A DNA stretch of 64,000 nucleotides, taken from Ottelia alismoides. Lineage: Eukaryota; Streptophyta; Magnoliopsida; Alismatales; Hydrocharitaceae. Both the position numbers and the translations under genes were made by a program. This document shows, piece by piece, positions 33,501 to 48,500 of this stretch (position 1 is its first letter; the number at the start of each line of letters is the position of its first letter). The DNA lies in the NCBI GenBank assembly GCA_037367405.1, contig JAZKJV010006035.1, forward strand, positions 62,001-126,000, written 5' to 3'. The notes beneath the pieces were generated by a model that saw only the letters and a list, made by a program, of their open reading frames with translations, searched no databases and was not told where the DNA came from.

Positions 33501-36500
33501 GTTAGAGCCGTATTAGCAGATCTGCATATAGATGTACCATTACCCATGGAGCTACAATGCGATAATCAAGCAGCATTATTTATTGCTAATAATCCCACAT
33601 TTCATGAAAGGACGAAGCATATTGAGGTAGACTGCCACTATACCAGGGATATGATTCAGAAGGAGTTGATTTCTACTTCCCATATTAGTTCAGGAGAGCA
33701 GACTGCAAACATTTTTACTAAGCCATTGCTCAGAGGGTCGTTTCAGAAATGTTCTTCCAAGCTGAGCATGATTGATATCTATGCTCCGTCTTGAGGGGGA
33801 GTGTAGAGACATTTCTAGTATTTATGTACTTATGTGTCATGCTTATTTTTCGTTGTTCCATCTTATGTAATTTACCCATAGGCTTCCTCTATATAAGAAA
33901 GCCTAGGGTTCCCTGGAATAAACAAGTTCTCTCTTTCATTTCTTCCAACAGGTCCGAAAAGTAAGGTGGATCTAGGGTTGTCAGAAAATTCTTAGGTTTG
34001 ACTTTCGCTCAGATTCAGCTCGTTAAAAGTTCGATTCAGATTCGATTCGAAAATAAACGAAACGAACCTGAACATGAGTTTGGGCTCGATTAAATAAACG
34101 AACCAAACCTCAAAAACATAGGTTCGCTCAGGTTCGGTTCGTTAAAAGTTCGATTATATGCACACATACGTACATAAAACTATACATATATACATATTAT
34201 ATATAAGGAAAAAATATAATATTAAAATATAGGTGTTATTCCCTAATTTTCCCAAAACACCACTCCCTAGTCCCTTACCCTAATTTCTATTCCCGATTCC
34301 AAATCCTTAAGGACCCAAAAAAATCTCAACTTCGCATCGCCCTTTCTATCCCCGAAACGAAACCCTCGTTTCATCACCGCCGCACCCCCCTCCTCCCCTC
34401 TAGCCCACCCGCATGCTGCAAGCCTGCAAGCCCGCACCGCCCCACACACGTCCTCTCCTCTTGCCCGCCCGCACTTCTTCCCCTCTTGCCTGCCTGCACC
34501 TCGACCCTCCTCCCCTTCGGCAGCTGCAATGGCTGCGACATTGGCGATTGTTGCGACACAGGCACTCCAGGATTATGCCGCGCAGGCATAGGCAAAGGGA
34601 CAATATTCTGAAGATGCAGTTGGTTTGCATTTATATTATGGCATTAGAACTTTATGCTCTTTTTAGTTTCTGTTGATTTTGTGTTTTAGGAATATGCAAT
34701 AATGTTGATGTTCATACTTAGATGGTTCCTTATGATGAAAAGGATATAGCAGAAGGGATTTGCATATTTACATTGCGATACATTGTTAGAAAGTTGGTAT
34801 TATACACTAATGGTTAGAAAAGGAGAGCTAGATTTTTAGTAGTATCTCTTGTGAAAAGAATCTCTTATTAAAATCAAATGATCCATACAAATGTAAGGAA
34901 AATGGTATATGACAAAATTTTGACATTTTGTTACCAAAAAAACATCAACCAATGCAAAAATACTTATATATTTGTTATTATCCAATGTTTATTCTGAAAC
35001 GAACGTTTAGCGAGCCGAACTGAGCCTTTACAAATCTTACCCAAAACGAACCGAACTTGATTATGGTTTTTATTTTATCGAGCTGAACCGAACCCGAGCC
35101 TGAAAGTATGATAAACAAACCGAACCGAGCCTGAGTTGAATCGCTCAGGTCCGCTTCGTTTACACCCCTAGGTGGATCCTCTCACAAGATCTGCTTACCT
35201 GGTTTACAGAGAACTCAACATAACCTATTTGCATATTTTTCCTTCCTATGCCAAATATGCGAGATGCAATGATGAATATCTCGTGGGTGGACATGTCCAT
35301 CGACGAAAACCTATGGAGTTCTCTTGTAGATGGCTGATTCAACTTGATGGCTGAGCGGTTGAGGCCAATTGCCACTTTGTGTGGCAATGTGGCTCACTTG
35401 TGTGGTGTCATCTCTAGGGCAGGGAGGCCTTATGTAGAGAATGTTGTTCACCTTGCTTGGACTTGTTCTTGAGTCCTAGATTTTGTAATTACTCTCTTTA
35501 TTAATATATAATTTTGGGGCGAAAACGGACCACATGGGTTTCCCACTCTTTCATTTTAGAAAAAAACTACTTGTGGTTATAGATAAACCTAATGCTATGA
35601 CTCCCAATAACTAAGGATCGACGGGATTGAGGGGTCACCCTATACATCATATCTATAGAGGATGTTGCATAACAGTGTAGAAAACAATGACAAGAAGAAT
35701 AACATGCAACACCCAACCACATATTATCATTAAATCATCAGGTGCTACTATACATGTTTTTTTTCTCTCATTTAGATTTATAATTAGTGATTAGGTTGGC
35801 TTAAAATATGATGACATCAATCTGTTCAAAAATTCCATCATAAGCATCTAATAAGGACGAGTTATGATGTGTATCTTCCAATCCAAATGCAAATAAGACA
35901 ATAAGTGTATCACGACAGCAATTAAGGGATTCAGAAGGTACCTCAGAGAACGTTAGTGATGCAGTTTTTTGCTTCTTCCGGCTGGCAAAAATGATCGCCG
36001 AGACAACCTCACTGGAGTTTGTTGCCAGGGGCATGACTATAAACGATATGAAGAAAGATGGAATGTGAGTAGCAGATGAGAAATAGCTAACAGCATCAAC
36101 TAGAGGGTCAGCAAATATGGCAGCCAGGACAGTTCCCAACAACAGAAAGAAAAGAGCTTTAGCCCATGCCCACTTTGGAGTATCCTCCTTTTCAACCTGA
36201 ACATCTTTCTCATTATCACTGCTTTCTATTAGCCTATGATCCTCTTGGCTTGATTCCTGTATAAAGCACCCAAAAAATCAAAAATACTATTTACAATTTA
36301 TGAAGTAATTTGAAAATAGAGAAGCAACCTACTGCATGGGAACCAGGCAAGGAAGTTTCTGAGTTTGGATTGTAATCAGGTGCAGTACAATTTTCTTCAT
36401 GGAGCCATCTTTTCATTCCAGCAATAAATTCTCCCAAATCAATTTTACCATCTTGCGACGTATCGAAATCCTTCATTATTTTATCTGATGCATTATTGTT

Positions 36501-39500
36501 ATCCAAGATATCACTGAAATTGATACCTTGAATTAGTGCTGCTAGCTCGAGGCGGGATATAAATTTGTCTGAATTGATATCTATGCTGTTGAATAATCTG
36601 CAAAGACATAAAAGCATAATTAGATACAAGGAACTAACCAACCATGGTTTCGAGTTGCAAAGCAAATATCAACTTTTCTAGGGCATTTTCATCGGGAATA
36701 TGCTCGTCAGTAAGCAGCGAACCAAGCCTGTGCCTTTTCAGATGCTCGTGTTTTAAAAAATGAACCACACGCTGCTTGGTAAATTCAAGTCGACGCTTTA
36801 AAATCCATGGTTGATACATCTGAAAGAACAATTAAAGTGAATTTCAGAATAAGGACACATCTTTTTAAAAAAATAAAGGCCTCAAAAGACAACATTCGTA
36901 GAAAGTCATCATTAATCATCAACCTGGAAGCCGTGGGAATTAATAACAAGCAATACCTAATTTACCACACTAATCGTAAGAAAGTGTGGAAAAGAAGACA
37001 CACGATTATACAAAGTGCACATATTTATATAGAATGCCCTTGTTGATATGACTTGAATCCTAACCATCTCTCTTGTTGGACCCAGTTGGAGAAGTGCCGT
37101 ATGCACTCCCTCCTGTTGTACCATAATCCATCCGTTGTATGGGGGCAGCACCCTGGACGAAATCGATTATTAACAGTTCTATTTCTATTCGGATATAGAG
37201 ATCCCTTTATATTAAGGATCTGTCTGTATGAGAGTAGTATATAAACTACCTAGGGTTAGAGCTCTCTACATCATATGTACTTTCTTCTTTCTCCACAGTG
37301 AAAATCGATCACCGTCGTCCAAGGCCGTAGCCTAGTTACGGGTGAACTGTAAATCCGTGTGTCTTTGTGCTTCCACGATTGACCATTTGTGTGTGTTCCA
37401 CTTCTGCGATTCGCAACAACCCTTATATATGGAAGGTGCAAGAATCCAAGCAAACTACAGTGTAAACACAAATTTATGTGGAAAATCCTTCTCAATGAAA
37501 ACCATTGAAATGGATGCTCTAATGCTTACACATGGCCAGGGTTGTCTCCATTTTGGATGATATATATATAGTTGCACATGATTAATGGATCCTCAACCAC
37601 AACTTATTAATTCACATAACACAAAAATCAACTCTTCCCAACAAGTTGGGTATAGAGAAACTTATTGGGAATAAGCAAAGGGACCCACAACTATTAAAAA
37701 ACACATCAAAAACCCAGATGGATAACAAAGACAAACTACACCAAGGATACCGAGGAAACAAATCAACTTGCAACAATCGCAATAACAATATACACATTGA
37801 GATTTCAACGTGGAAAACTCCAAAAATGGAGTAAAAAATTACAAGATCAACATGACCCAAAATACTCCACTTGAGGGGCTACACAAAGTCAACACTCCTA
37901 GTTAGGATATTAAATAAAATAACACCACCAAACAATATCAAAATGGAGATGGAGGAGAAGTTGCCGAGAAGTGACGACGATATCAACTTTTCTCCCAAAG
38001 GAACCTTCTATGCTCGGTACGAGCTCCCATCCGTCCGAGAAGCAAAGAGATGGAAGAGCACACTCACGAACAAGAACCAGAGTCGAGCGAAGTTAGGTCA
38101 CATAGTTGTTGTTCTCTGTCATGAACATTCTCTTCACAATCAATTCTGTTCGATAGAACAATGAGATATGGGGTCAATTTCCGTAAAGCCAAAATGGGGT
38201 TGTTAAGAGTATATATGTTAAGAGAATATTCTATGTGGTAAAAGTATATTCTTGTAACCCTGCTAGGGGTATTTATGTATTTGTCTCCTTTTAGCTCTCT
38301 AGGGTTTTGTCCTATATAAGGACCCCTAGACCTCTTGAATAAGACAAGCCTTTCTATTCTTTCATTGTTTTCCACATGGTATCAGAGCAACGGTCCTAGA
38401 CCGGTATTCTGACCAAAATCCCTCCGCCACCGCCAGCCCCGAGCCCTTCCCAAGAAGCCGCCACCCACCTGTGATGCCTGCGGCACAGCCCGCGCCATCG
38501 TTCGCTGCTCCAGGCGACCCAACGCCGCCCCAAGCGCTCTCCCGCGCCAACCCAGACGTATTGCGCCTTTGCTCGTGCCCTAGGCACCCCAGCATTGCCC
38601 CGCGCGCTCGCCAACGCCAACCCAGGTGTTGTGCGCCTCCGCTCGAGCCTTAGGTGCCCCCCCTCGACGCCGCCTCGTGCCCTAGGCGGCCCCCCAGCGC
38701 TCCCCCCCCAACGTCACCTCATGCCATAGGCAGCCCCCCAGCGCCGCCTTTCGCCCTAGGCGCCCCCCAACGCTGCCTCGTGTCCCAGGCGAAGCCCCAG
38801 CACCGCCTCGCGCCACCCCAGGCCCCCCAACGCCGCTCTAGGCACCTCCAGCGCCTCCTCGCGTCATTCCAGGCGCCTGTCCTGGCTCCTTGCGCAGCCC
38901 TAGGTACTGACCAGCGCAGTCCCAGGCGCCCCGCACTGCTTCCCATGCACCAACTGCCTCTCTCTCCTTTACCGATCACCTAGGGTATCATCCCTTGATG
39001 TCGATTATCTCATCGATGCACTGCCAGGTCTCCGTGATGCTTGAATAAGACTGCAAAGCACTAACTAGGTCACTTTTTCTTGACCTACTCGACCATCATG
39101 GCTTCCACAAAGCCCAAGCCCCTATACTTGACTTCTTCTTTGACGGTACATGGCACTTCTATAAAACTAAAAGGCTTAGGGAACTATGTACTATCGTCCA
39201 GATCCTTCAAGGTATTTATTGGTGGTTAGCGAAAGAACTATGTTATCATAAAAGATCCGCCCAAGGAGACGGATAAAGATTATGATACCTGGTACGTGGA
39301 CAACTGCCAAGTGATTACTTAGATGACTAACATCGTCGATCCAATTATTGCATCAAATCTTCTTTACAAGGAGACGACAAAGGCTATGTGGGAAAACCTT
39401 GAGAACACCTACTCCTAAAAGACAACTAAATCCAGGCTCTCATATATCTACATACGGATTTGGTCTGCGAATCAGGGAGATACATCCTTGGTCGAATGCT

Positions 39501-42500
39501 ACCGGTTCCTTACTTGTCTGTTTGAGGAGAATCTTATCTTTCAACTTGCTTGTTGTGATAAGCAGATAGGTGAGCATGCAGAATGGCAAGTATATCGTTT
39601 CCTGTCAGGATTACATCCAAGATACAAGATTCTGAAGGACCGATTTCTGACTGTTGCTGCACTACCCACTGAAGAGACCATATATGGATGACTACAGGAG
39701 CTTGATTCTCCTTCCCCTCAACTATCTACAGAGAGTACTGCACATTTTGCTAGAGGATGGCCCAACTACTAGGGAGGACACAGTTGTGACTTTGGTCATG
39801 GTGTGGCTATGAGGCTGGACGAGGATGCGACTTCGAACGTGGACGTGGACGGGATCCTGCCACCACCCGCTATCCAGCATGCACTCACTTATTACGCTAG
39901 AATCATCCATCTAAATGTTTTTGGGCAAAGTTTGGCATGCCTACTAAAGCCAACAGTTCCTATGAGGCTACCTCATACGACGACCCATACGATAATACGG
40001 ATACCTCGCCAGAACATCCGTCTGGAGACAGTCAGACATCCTTCACTGCATCTGAGTATGCTCATCTACGTCAACAGCTACAAAATTCTGACAGTAACAC
40101 TGGTACCTCTGCTTCTACTACGAGTCTAGCTACTACTTCAGGTACAATTGCCAATGTTGCCTCTGTATCCAACTCTGCTTGGATCATTGACTCTGGTGCC
40201 TCTACTCATATGACGGGAGAAGTTAATCTTCTCACCTCTGCACATCTGTCTTCCGTTGTGAGGATTGTTCGGGTTGCTAATGGAGCACATTCCTCTATCA
40301 CTACTGTGGGGACTATGAAGTTTTCCTCCAAACTCCGACTTACTGATGTGCATTGTGCTCTTGATTTTCTGCTTAGTCTCTTATCTGTTCACAAGTTATG
40401 CCATGAACTTAACTGTCGTGTGATTTTTGATGAGTTCTGTTGTTATTTTTAGGACATCCGGACGAGACAGATTTTTGGTGGAGGACATGACAACCTATAT
40501 TACCTTGATAACCCTTCTGATTCTGGTTTTGCTGGCGCCGCATCTATATCCATTGATCCCTTTCTTTAGCATCTTCGCCTCGGTCATCCATCTGCCAAGG
40601 ATCTCTCTTTAATGTTCCCCGATCCTTCTACGCTCAAGCCCTTTGAGTGCGAGACGTGTCAGTTTGGAAAACATCATCGAGCGTCCTTCCCAGCTCGCTT
40701 GAAACCTCACCGTAAAGTTCCTTTTTCTTTAGTCCATTGTGATATTTGGGGACCCTGTTCGGTCCGTACTGAGTGGATATAAGTACTTTGTCGTTTTTGT
40801 CGATGACTACATTCGATCATCTTGGGTCTATCTGTTAAAAGAACGACCGGAGATTAGTATATTATTAAAAAATTCTTCCATTATGTTAAAAGTATCTTTT
40901 CCTCCGGTGTTCAAATTTTTCGCACAGATAACGCTTTGGAATTCACTCATCATGATCTAACCAACTTCTTTGCATCCCAGGGTACCATTCACTAAACATC
41001 ATGTCCTTACACTTTGCAACAAAACGGGTAGCCGAAAGGAAACTCAGACACCTTCCAAATATAACCCAATCCCTCCTCACCCAGATGAAAGTTCCCAAAA
41101 CCTATTTGGGGGGTGCCGTTTTGACTGTTGTCCATCTTGTCAACAGGGTTTCATATCCATCCCTAAATGGATCCATCCCCTTCTCTCTGCTCTACCCAAT
41201 TGAGCTACATTTTCCTCTATCCTTACGGATTTTTGGATGTGTTGCATTTGTTCATAACTTTCACACTACTGACAAACTCTCTCCTCGTGCTATTAAATGT
41301 ATTTTCCTTGGTTATTCTCGTTACTCAAAAAGGTCACAGGTGCTATGATCCAATTGGACGTCACTATTATATATCGGCAGATGTAACATTTTTTAAGCAG
41401 ATCAGCTTCTTCACACAATTTGTTACCGATATCCCTCTTGATCTCCCACCTCCACCCATTGTGTACAAGCGAAAATAAAAATCCCAATCACCAGATGTTC
41501 CATTACCTATCCCTTTATTGCAGGATGATATACCTAATTCAAGTGTCCCCTCCACTGTTGTCCCGGATGATCCTGAGGAGCTTCTCATTGCTCTACACAG
41601 AACTAAGAGGCAATGCACACTTCATCCCATGTCTCATTTCACTTCTACTTTTAGTTTATTAGCCACTGATAGAAGATATGCAGATGCTCTCATGACCTAT
41701 TCCAAGAGACCACCATAGTGCTCTGCAGGATTTAGGATGGCGAAAGGCCATGGATGACGAGATGGATGCTCTTATTTTCAGGGGAACATGGGATCTAGTG
41801 CAATGTCCCAAAGGGACCAAACCTGTGGCATGTAAATGGGTCTTCACGACCAAACAATCACCAGATGGGTCGATTGATAGGTTGAAAGCTCGTCTTGTGG
41901 CAAAGGGCTTCACACAGACATATGGAGTGGATTAATTTGAGACATTCTCACCGGTTACACGTATGGGGTCAACAAGGACTATCCTTTTTGTGGCAGCAAA
42001 TAAGCATGGCCGATCTTTCAGTTAGATGTGAAAAATGTTTTTTCATATGGCGATCTTAATGAGGAAATATATATGATGCAGATCCCGGGTTATGAAGTCG
42101 AGGGGAGGTGTGTATGTCGACTTTGAAAAACAATATATGGCCTAAAGCAGAGCTCAAGGGCATGGTTTGACAGACTTACTGCAGAGATCAACACTATTGG
42201 CTTCCAGAGAATAACCTCTGATTATTCTGTGTTTATCAAAAGACGAACAACCGGTACTGTTATTCTTGCAGTCTATGTGGATGATATGGTTATCACAGGT
42301 GATGGTAATAAAGGGATACTAGAGACCAAGGCCCTCCTCCAGAAGGTATTTGTTACCAAGGATCTTGGTCCACTACGATATTTTTGGGCATAAAAGTAAT
42401 ATGCACTGCGGAAGGTCTTCATCTTTCACAGAGAAAATACTGTCTGAACATTCTTACGGAAGACAGACTACTTGGATGCAAACCCGCTGGTATTCCTACA

Positions 42501-45500
42501 GATCCTAAGAAACACCTCACATCCTCTGATCCTATCTTCGAAGATGTTACTCGATATAGGAGTCTGGTTGGTAAACTTCTTTACCTTATTGGTCACCAGA
42601 CCAGATATTTCCTATGCAGTGAGCAGAACTAGTAAACACATGGAGAAACCTTGTTACAGTCATTGGCAAGATGTTCTTCAGATTCTACGATGCGTGAAGG
42701 AATCACCGGGAAGTGGCCTCGTCTATGGAGCAAATGGGTACACCGATATTATTGCATACGTTGATGCCGATTATGCAAGCTCACCAGAGGATCGGCGCTC
42801 CACCACAGGTTATGCTATGATGGTTGGAGGAAATCTTGTTACTTGGAGAAGCAAGAAACAAACTGTTGTATCTAGATCCAGTGCAAAAGCAGAGTACAGG
42901 GCGATGGCTCAAGCTACTTGCGAGATCATGTGGCTACTAACTTTTCTACAAGAACTTGGTATTGTTGTCACTACTCCCATTCCACTATATTGTGACAACA
43001 AATCTGCTACATTATTGTCACAAATCCGGTATTCCATGAGCGAACCAAGCGTATAGAGGTTGACTGTCATTTTGTTCGTGATGCTGTCAGGAGTGGAAGG
43101 ATTACTACTCCTCACATCAACACTGACCTTCAGCTTGCAGACATCTTCACAAAAGCACTACCCAAGAAGCGACTCTCTTGGATTATTTCCAAGTTGGGCA
43201 TGACTGATAAATATGCTCCAACTTGAGGGGGAGTGCTAAGAGTATATATGTTAAGAGAATATTCTATGCGACAGAAGTATATTCTTGTAACTCTGCTAGG
43301 AGTATTTATGTATTTTTCTCCTTTGAGCTCTCTAGGGTTTTGTCCTATATAAGGACTCCTTGACCTCTTGAATAAGACAAGCCTTCCTGTTCTTTCATTG
43401 TTTTCCATAGAGGCTTTTACAAACATACCTACACTCAGTTGGGAATATAGATACAACACCTACCATCGATTCTCCATGGTCTGGAAAAGAGAAGACACCG
43501 CCTGCTAACGATCTTCCCCTCAAGACCATAAAGGAGATCAAAACTCAACAAAACAATGAGGTGAGATCTGCTTCAATCTTGCAGGTGAGCGACGTCTTTA
43601 AACTTTCCAAGTGGCAAAGGCTTAGTTATCATCATATATATATATATATGTGCACTATTGTTGTCCACGTAGATCTTGTCAAAAAGGTGTTGCTTTTTTT
43701 TCTAGAATATTTCGTATCCAATTATAGTGGGAGAAGGCTTTGCCATTTTTTTATTTCGTATACAGTGGCACCTCACATTAATGCATCTCAAACTTGCATG
43801 GAAAGTGGAATTCCGTGAATGCACCATGGTTGTCGTAATAAAACACATACTTTTTATTGTCTGAACTCGAGTGCTTGCATGGACTTCTTTGTCCATAAAG
43901 ACTCTTTTCAGGCTTTCGTAACTGCAATAAACTCGATTTCTTTATTAGATTAAGCTATACGCTTCAGAAATCGGAATTTCGATGAAGTTGCACCACTAAC
44001 CAATGACATCAAATAACTTGATATGGATCTTCTCTCATCAACATCATCTACCACGTCATAATCTACTTAAGAAAAGAGAATTGATTTTTTACATGAACTT
44101 CTAGTACCTCACAGATATTTCAAATCAACTTGATTGCTTCCCAATGTTCTTTCATTGGATTTGTGATAAATCCACTAACAACTCCAACCACATGAGAAAT
44201 GATAGACCTTGTACAAACCGTGCATATATCAAGCTACATGTAGCTCATGTATAGAGAATTCTCTCCATATACTTCTTCTCTTCGTTATTCTTAGGCCATG
44301 CTAGGTACTCAACCTTGAAATATGCTCCAAAAGAGGTGCTAACTGGCTTTGCCTTGTTCACAGAATGTTTAAAGTACCATCTTGTGGAAATAAAATGATG
44401 GCGTTTATATTCATGAGGCCCTAGGGTTCTCTTATATAGAGAGGAGAAACCCTGGAGGGCAAATTACATGCTAGAGACATAAGAAATAGAAAATACATAA
44501 AACACATAAAGATAAATATATCTCTCAACACACCCCCTCAAGATGGAGTATATATATTATTACGAATCATGGAAGCAAAAGCGTATAAACACGATCAATC
44601 AAGTAAGATGTACACACACAGATTTACAAGATTCACCCATAACTGAGCTGCATCCTTGGACGGTGACAATCAGTTTTCACCATGTGGAGAAAGAAGAGAG
44701 TATAAGATACAGAGAGCCCTAACTCTCGGGGAGTTTATATACTACTCCCGCACAAACGGATCCCTGAAACAAACAGATCCACATACCTAAATACAAATAG
44801 AATCTGCTCATAAAACCCCCTTCTTGTTGGGGTATAGTATGACAGGAGGGGGTGATATGTGGTTCTTTAACTTGGGTCAGATGGTTAGGATTCAATGCAT
44901 ATCAATATATGTCAATCATGCTCAGCTTAGAACAACATTCTAAAATGGCCCTTTGGCTAGAGCCTCGGTGAAAACTTCTGCTATCTATTCCCCTAAGATG
45001 ATGTGGGAAGTAGAGATAAAATCCTTCTGAATCATGTCACATGTTAAGTGACAATCTACCTCAATATGCTTGGTCCTCTCATGGAAGACATGGTTGTTGG
45101 CAATGAAAAGAGCATCTTGGTTATCGCATTATAGTTATATAGGAAGAGATGCATCAAAAACTAGGGCAATCAAAATGGATCTGACCAGCATCATCTCAAT
45201 GTTCCCCTACACTATGGCTCTGTATTCTGACTCAGCACTAGATTTAGCAACCACTGTCTGCTTCTTACTCTTCTATGACACCAAAGAGCTCCCTAATTAT
45301 ACTGCAAAGCTGGAGATAGACTTCTTGTCCTTGGGGCATCATGTGTAGTCTGCATCTGCACACATCGTGATGGCAAGGGATGTCCCTTTATTGAAGAACA
45401 ATCCAGTACCTAAAGAGTAGTTCAAATATCTCAGAATCATATGAACCGCATCCATATATGCCTGTCTCGGTTGCTCCATAAACAAGCTAACTTTGCTCAA

Positions 45501-48500
45501 AGAAAAGCATATGTCTGGCCTAGTAATCGTCACATAAAGGAGCCTCCCAACAAGCTCCATGTATCTCATCTTCTCCACATCCTTTGTATCATCATCTTCT
45601 CTTGTCCATCGCATAAACCCAAACCTTCCTGGAAAGATCATCAATGAATGTAAATTTTTTGAAGGGCCACAAATTTTGGTGTGAAACAACTCCAATACAT
45701 GCAACTTTCTTGAATGTAGATAACTCTTGAAGGAGACTCATCTGCCAAATGTGCACCTCTTTTTATTTTTTTCTTTCTCTACAATTTCCAGAAGGTTCTT
45801 TCTCATCAGACACTGTAACCCATTCTCATTCATATGACCCAATATTTGACGATACAATTCAACAGAATCGACATCTTGCATTTCATGTCTCTCTGGATAT
45901 TATGTACATGATATAGAGATTGTTGCTACATTTCTTGCCTAGAATAATAACCAAGGATTTCCATCTAAGATTCCATTTCCTACCACAAAAGATGCTTTAT
46001 ATCCTTCATCATCAAGCTTCCTTGCATACATGAGGTTCAGATACATGCCAAGTATATGTCTCACATTTTTTAGTGTCAATAATACTCCATTAGCATTCTT
46101 CAATGCAACATTGCTAATGTCTACAATATGAGACACAAACATTTCCCATTCTTAAAGAGCAAAAGTCGCCATATATGAAGTAAATAAATCTCTGTAGGAA
46201 GTAACATTGTATGCAGAACCATCATCAACGAGCTAACAAGAACCATTATTGATATGCCTTGAATCTTAACCATCTGATCAAGGTTGAAGAACTGTTGTAT
46301 GCAACCCCTTGTACACCATACCTCACTAGAGAGGGTCTCGTTGAGTATTAATGATTCCTTTTCTATTTGTTTATTCGAGTCTGTTTAAGTCGAGGATCCA
46401 CCTTTACCGAGAGTAGTATATGAATTCCCCTAGGATTAGGGCGCTCAATATCCTCTGTATTCTTCTTTCTCTGCATAGTGAAAACTAATCGCCTTTGCCT
46501 AAGAACGTAGCCCAGATACAAGAGAACCTTGTAGATTAGTGTATTTTCGTGCTCGCTTGCTTGATCGTTTGTATGTGTTCCACTTTTGCGATCACAATAA
46601 ACTTGAATCAGAGCATCCGATTCCATCGAGATCATCAAGCAAGATGGCGTCGCACAATATGAAAATCGAGAAGGTCACATGGGAGAACATATTCAATATA
46701 TGGAAATCAAGATGTGTCCCCTACTAAAGCAACAAGGCGTCCGGGCACCTTTGGACCAGGAGCGGGAGAAAGCACTCGAATCCTTTGAGTTGATGGTGTA
46801 GGAGAAGCACACTCTACTATTATGTTGTGTTTAGCAGATGAGATTATCGCGGACATCGCTTATGAGATGTAGGGATGAGCATCGGGATAGGCCAACTCAG
46901 CCCAACCCAATCCCAGTTCATTCTGTAGGCCTGTGGGCTCGGCCCAAGCCCGAACTTTTGTGGAAAATCCTGCCCAAGCCCAAGACCTGCCCGCAAGTAC
47001 TTGGGTTGGGCCTAGGTTGGGCCGGCCCTCTATGCTACAGTGTTGTCGATGGTGGCGCTCAATTCTGTTGCTTTAGAATCTCTGATGGTGGTAATCGAGG
47101 TTGATTGCTAATTGTTGTACTCCTCGCGACTGTGGGTGGTTGGTAGTCGGCGGTAGATGTTGTAATGATTGTATCGCCCAGAGGATTTGATCGCGTCTAT
47201 AAAATCATATGAAGGATTGGTTGTACATGTAGACTCATACAACCACCCTCTTTAATCCTCGGTCACGTTAGCACTAAAATGTGATTTAAAGGTACGAAAT
47301 CACGGGTTTTCAATCAAAATTAGATCATCGATCATCGCATAGTGGTGCTAGGGTGCCTTTGAGGGCACATTGGCCTGCTGATAGGATGTGAAAATCGACT
47401 GATGCCTGTGGATGGCAGAGTTCTCATGTGCATCCTCATCTGCAAAGTTAACAGGGTTATGCTCCCTGTCATACCATCCTCTGCTCCAAGTGTTGGTAGC
47501 TCCTTATGTGGATCATCAGAGTGAGGTTGCTCTACCTCAACAGACTCATGTTGGTCCTGTCGTGTTCCATCCTGAGATGGATGGTATGTGAAGTTGGACA
47601 GCTCCTCGAACCTCATCTCCATATTGGTCTGTCTGTCGACAATCTCTGTCTGCTGAGCTAGTATCTGGTCCTGCTGGCCTTTCATAGCAGTCTGCTGCTA
47701 CTGGAGGTCGGTTGAGAGTGGTCATGAAGTGCTCCAAACGATCAGTCATATCCTGAGCAGCTCTAGACGTCATGGCTCTGCATGAGAATCATTATTAGTC
47801 ATAAAAATTTTATTCATTGACATTTCTCGCATGCTTTTCTCTTCTTGGGAAACTATATGACAATTAATGAAATTTGTGACATCTGTGACTATTGAATTTG
47901 AATGTGACATTTCCCTTCTTGGACTTGCGACAAGTTGGAGGACTGTTGTTATCCGAGAACTTAATGCGATCGGAATTATAATATTGCGAATGCGTATAGC
48001 GGGGTACTAGGACTCTCATACCAAACTATGACGCTCTCGGATCCGAGCACCCATTTACGAGCATTCGCGGTATTACATTCACTAAAGATCGCATTCAACA
48101 ATGAAATTTGATGGGAAATTTTTCGCATTTTTCCAATGACATTCGGAATCAATTTAACAACCTCAAAAACAATAAAAAGTGCCACCAATATGTCATTTCA
48201 TTAATTTCCATATAGATGTATATACAACATATAACAAACTAAGCTGACAGTACATACATATATCCCAGAAATGTGCAGAAGAGAAAAGAAAGCTTTTTAC
48301 ATTATAAACTGAACAAAAATTGTGACAGCAGTAACTGTACCGTCTAGAATAGCAGCGGGTGTCCGGAATCATCAACCACTACCACAAAAACCGAATATAT
48401 CAGTTCACAGTTACAGAAGTACAAACCAGAGAATTTATTCTTCTTTTAAATCCAAAAATTTTTATATCTACCGTAGCAGAGATGTATATGTATATAAAAT

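Larger units (their letters stand above)
29137..33950 (+). mobile_element. Full-length Ty1/copia element E1 (family A)
   Basis: LTRs at 29137-29284 and 33802-33950 differ at about six positions. A perfect 5-bp duplication GGTCC is at 29132-29136 and 33951-33955. The primer binding site TGGTATCAGAGCC is at 29285-29297 and the polypurine tract TTGAGGGGGAG at 33791-33801. It contains every copia domain in the order gag, protease, integrase, RT, RNase H, broken by several frameshifts and stops. Confidence 0.93.
38201..43409 (+). mobile_element. Ty1/copia element B2 (family B), full length and decayed
   Basis: The 5' LTR is at 38201-38376, the primer binding site TGGTATCAGAGC at 38377-38388, a long GCC-rich leader (38400-38990), gag-pol, the polypurine tract CTTGAGGGGGAG (43222-43233) and the 3' LTR at 43234-43409. 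The flanks (GGGGT; GAGGC) do not give a clear duplication. LTRs differ at roughly a dozen positions, so it is older than E1-E3. Confidence 0.88.

Noticed and set aside
35221..35540. 3' end of a LINE
   Set aside because: A TTATTAATATATAA stretch looked like a LINE tail, but there is no reverse transcriptase sequence, poly(A) end or target duplication.
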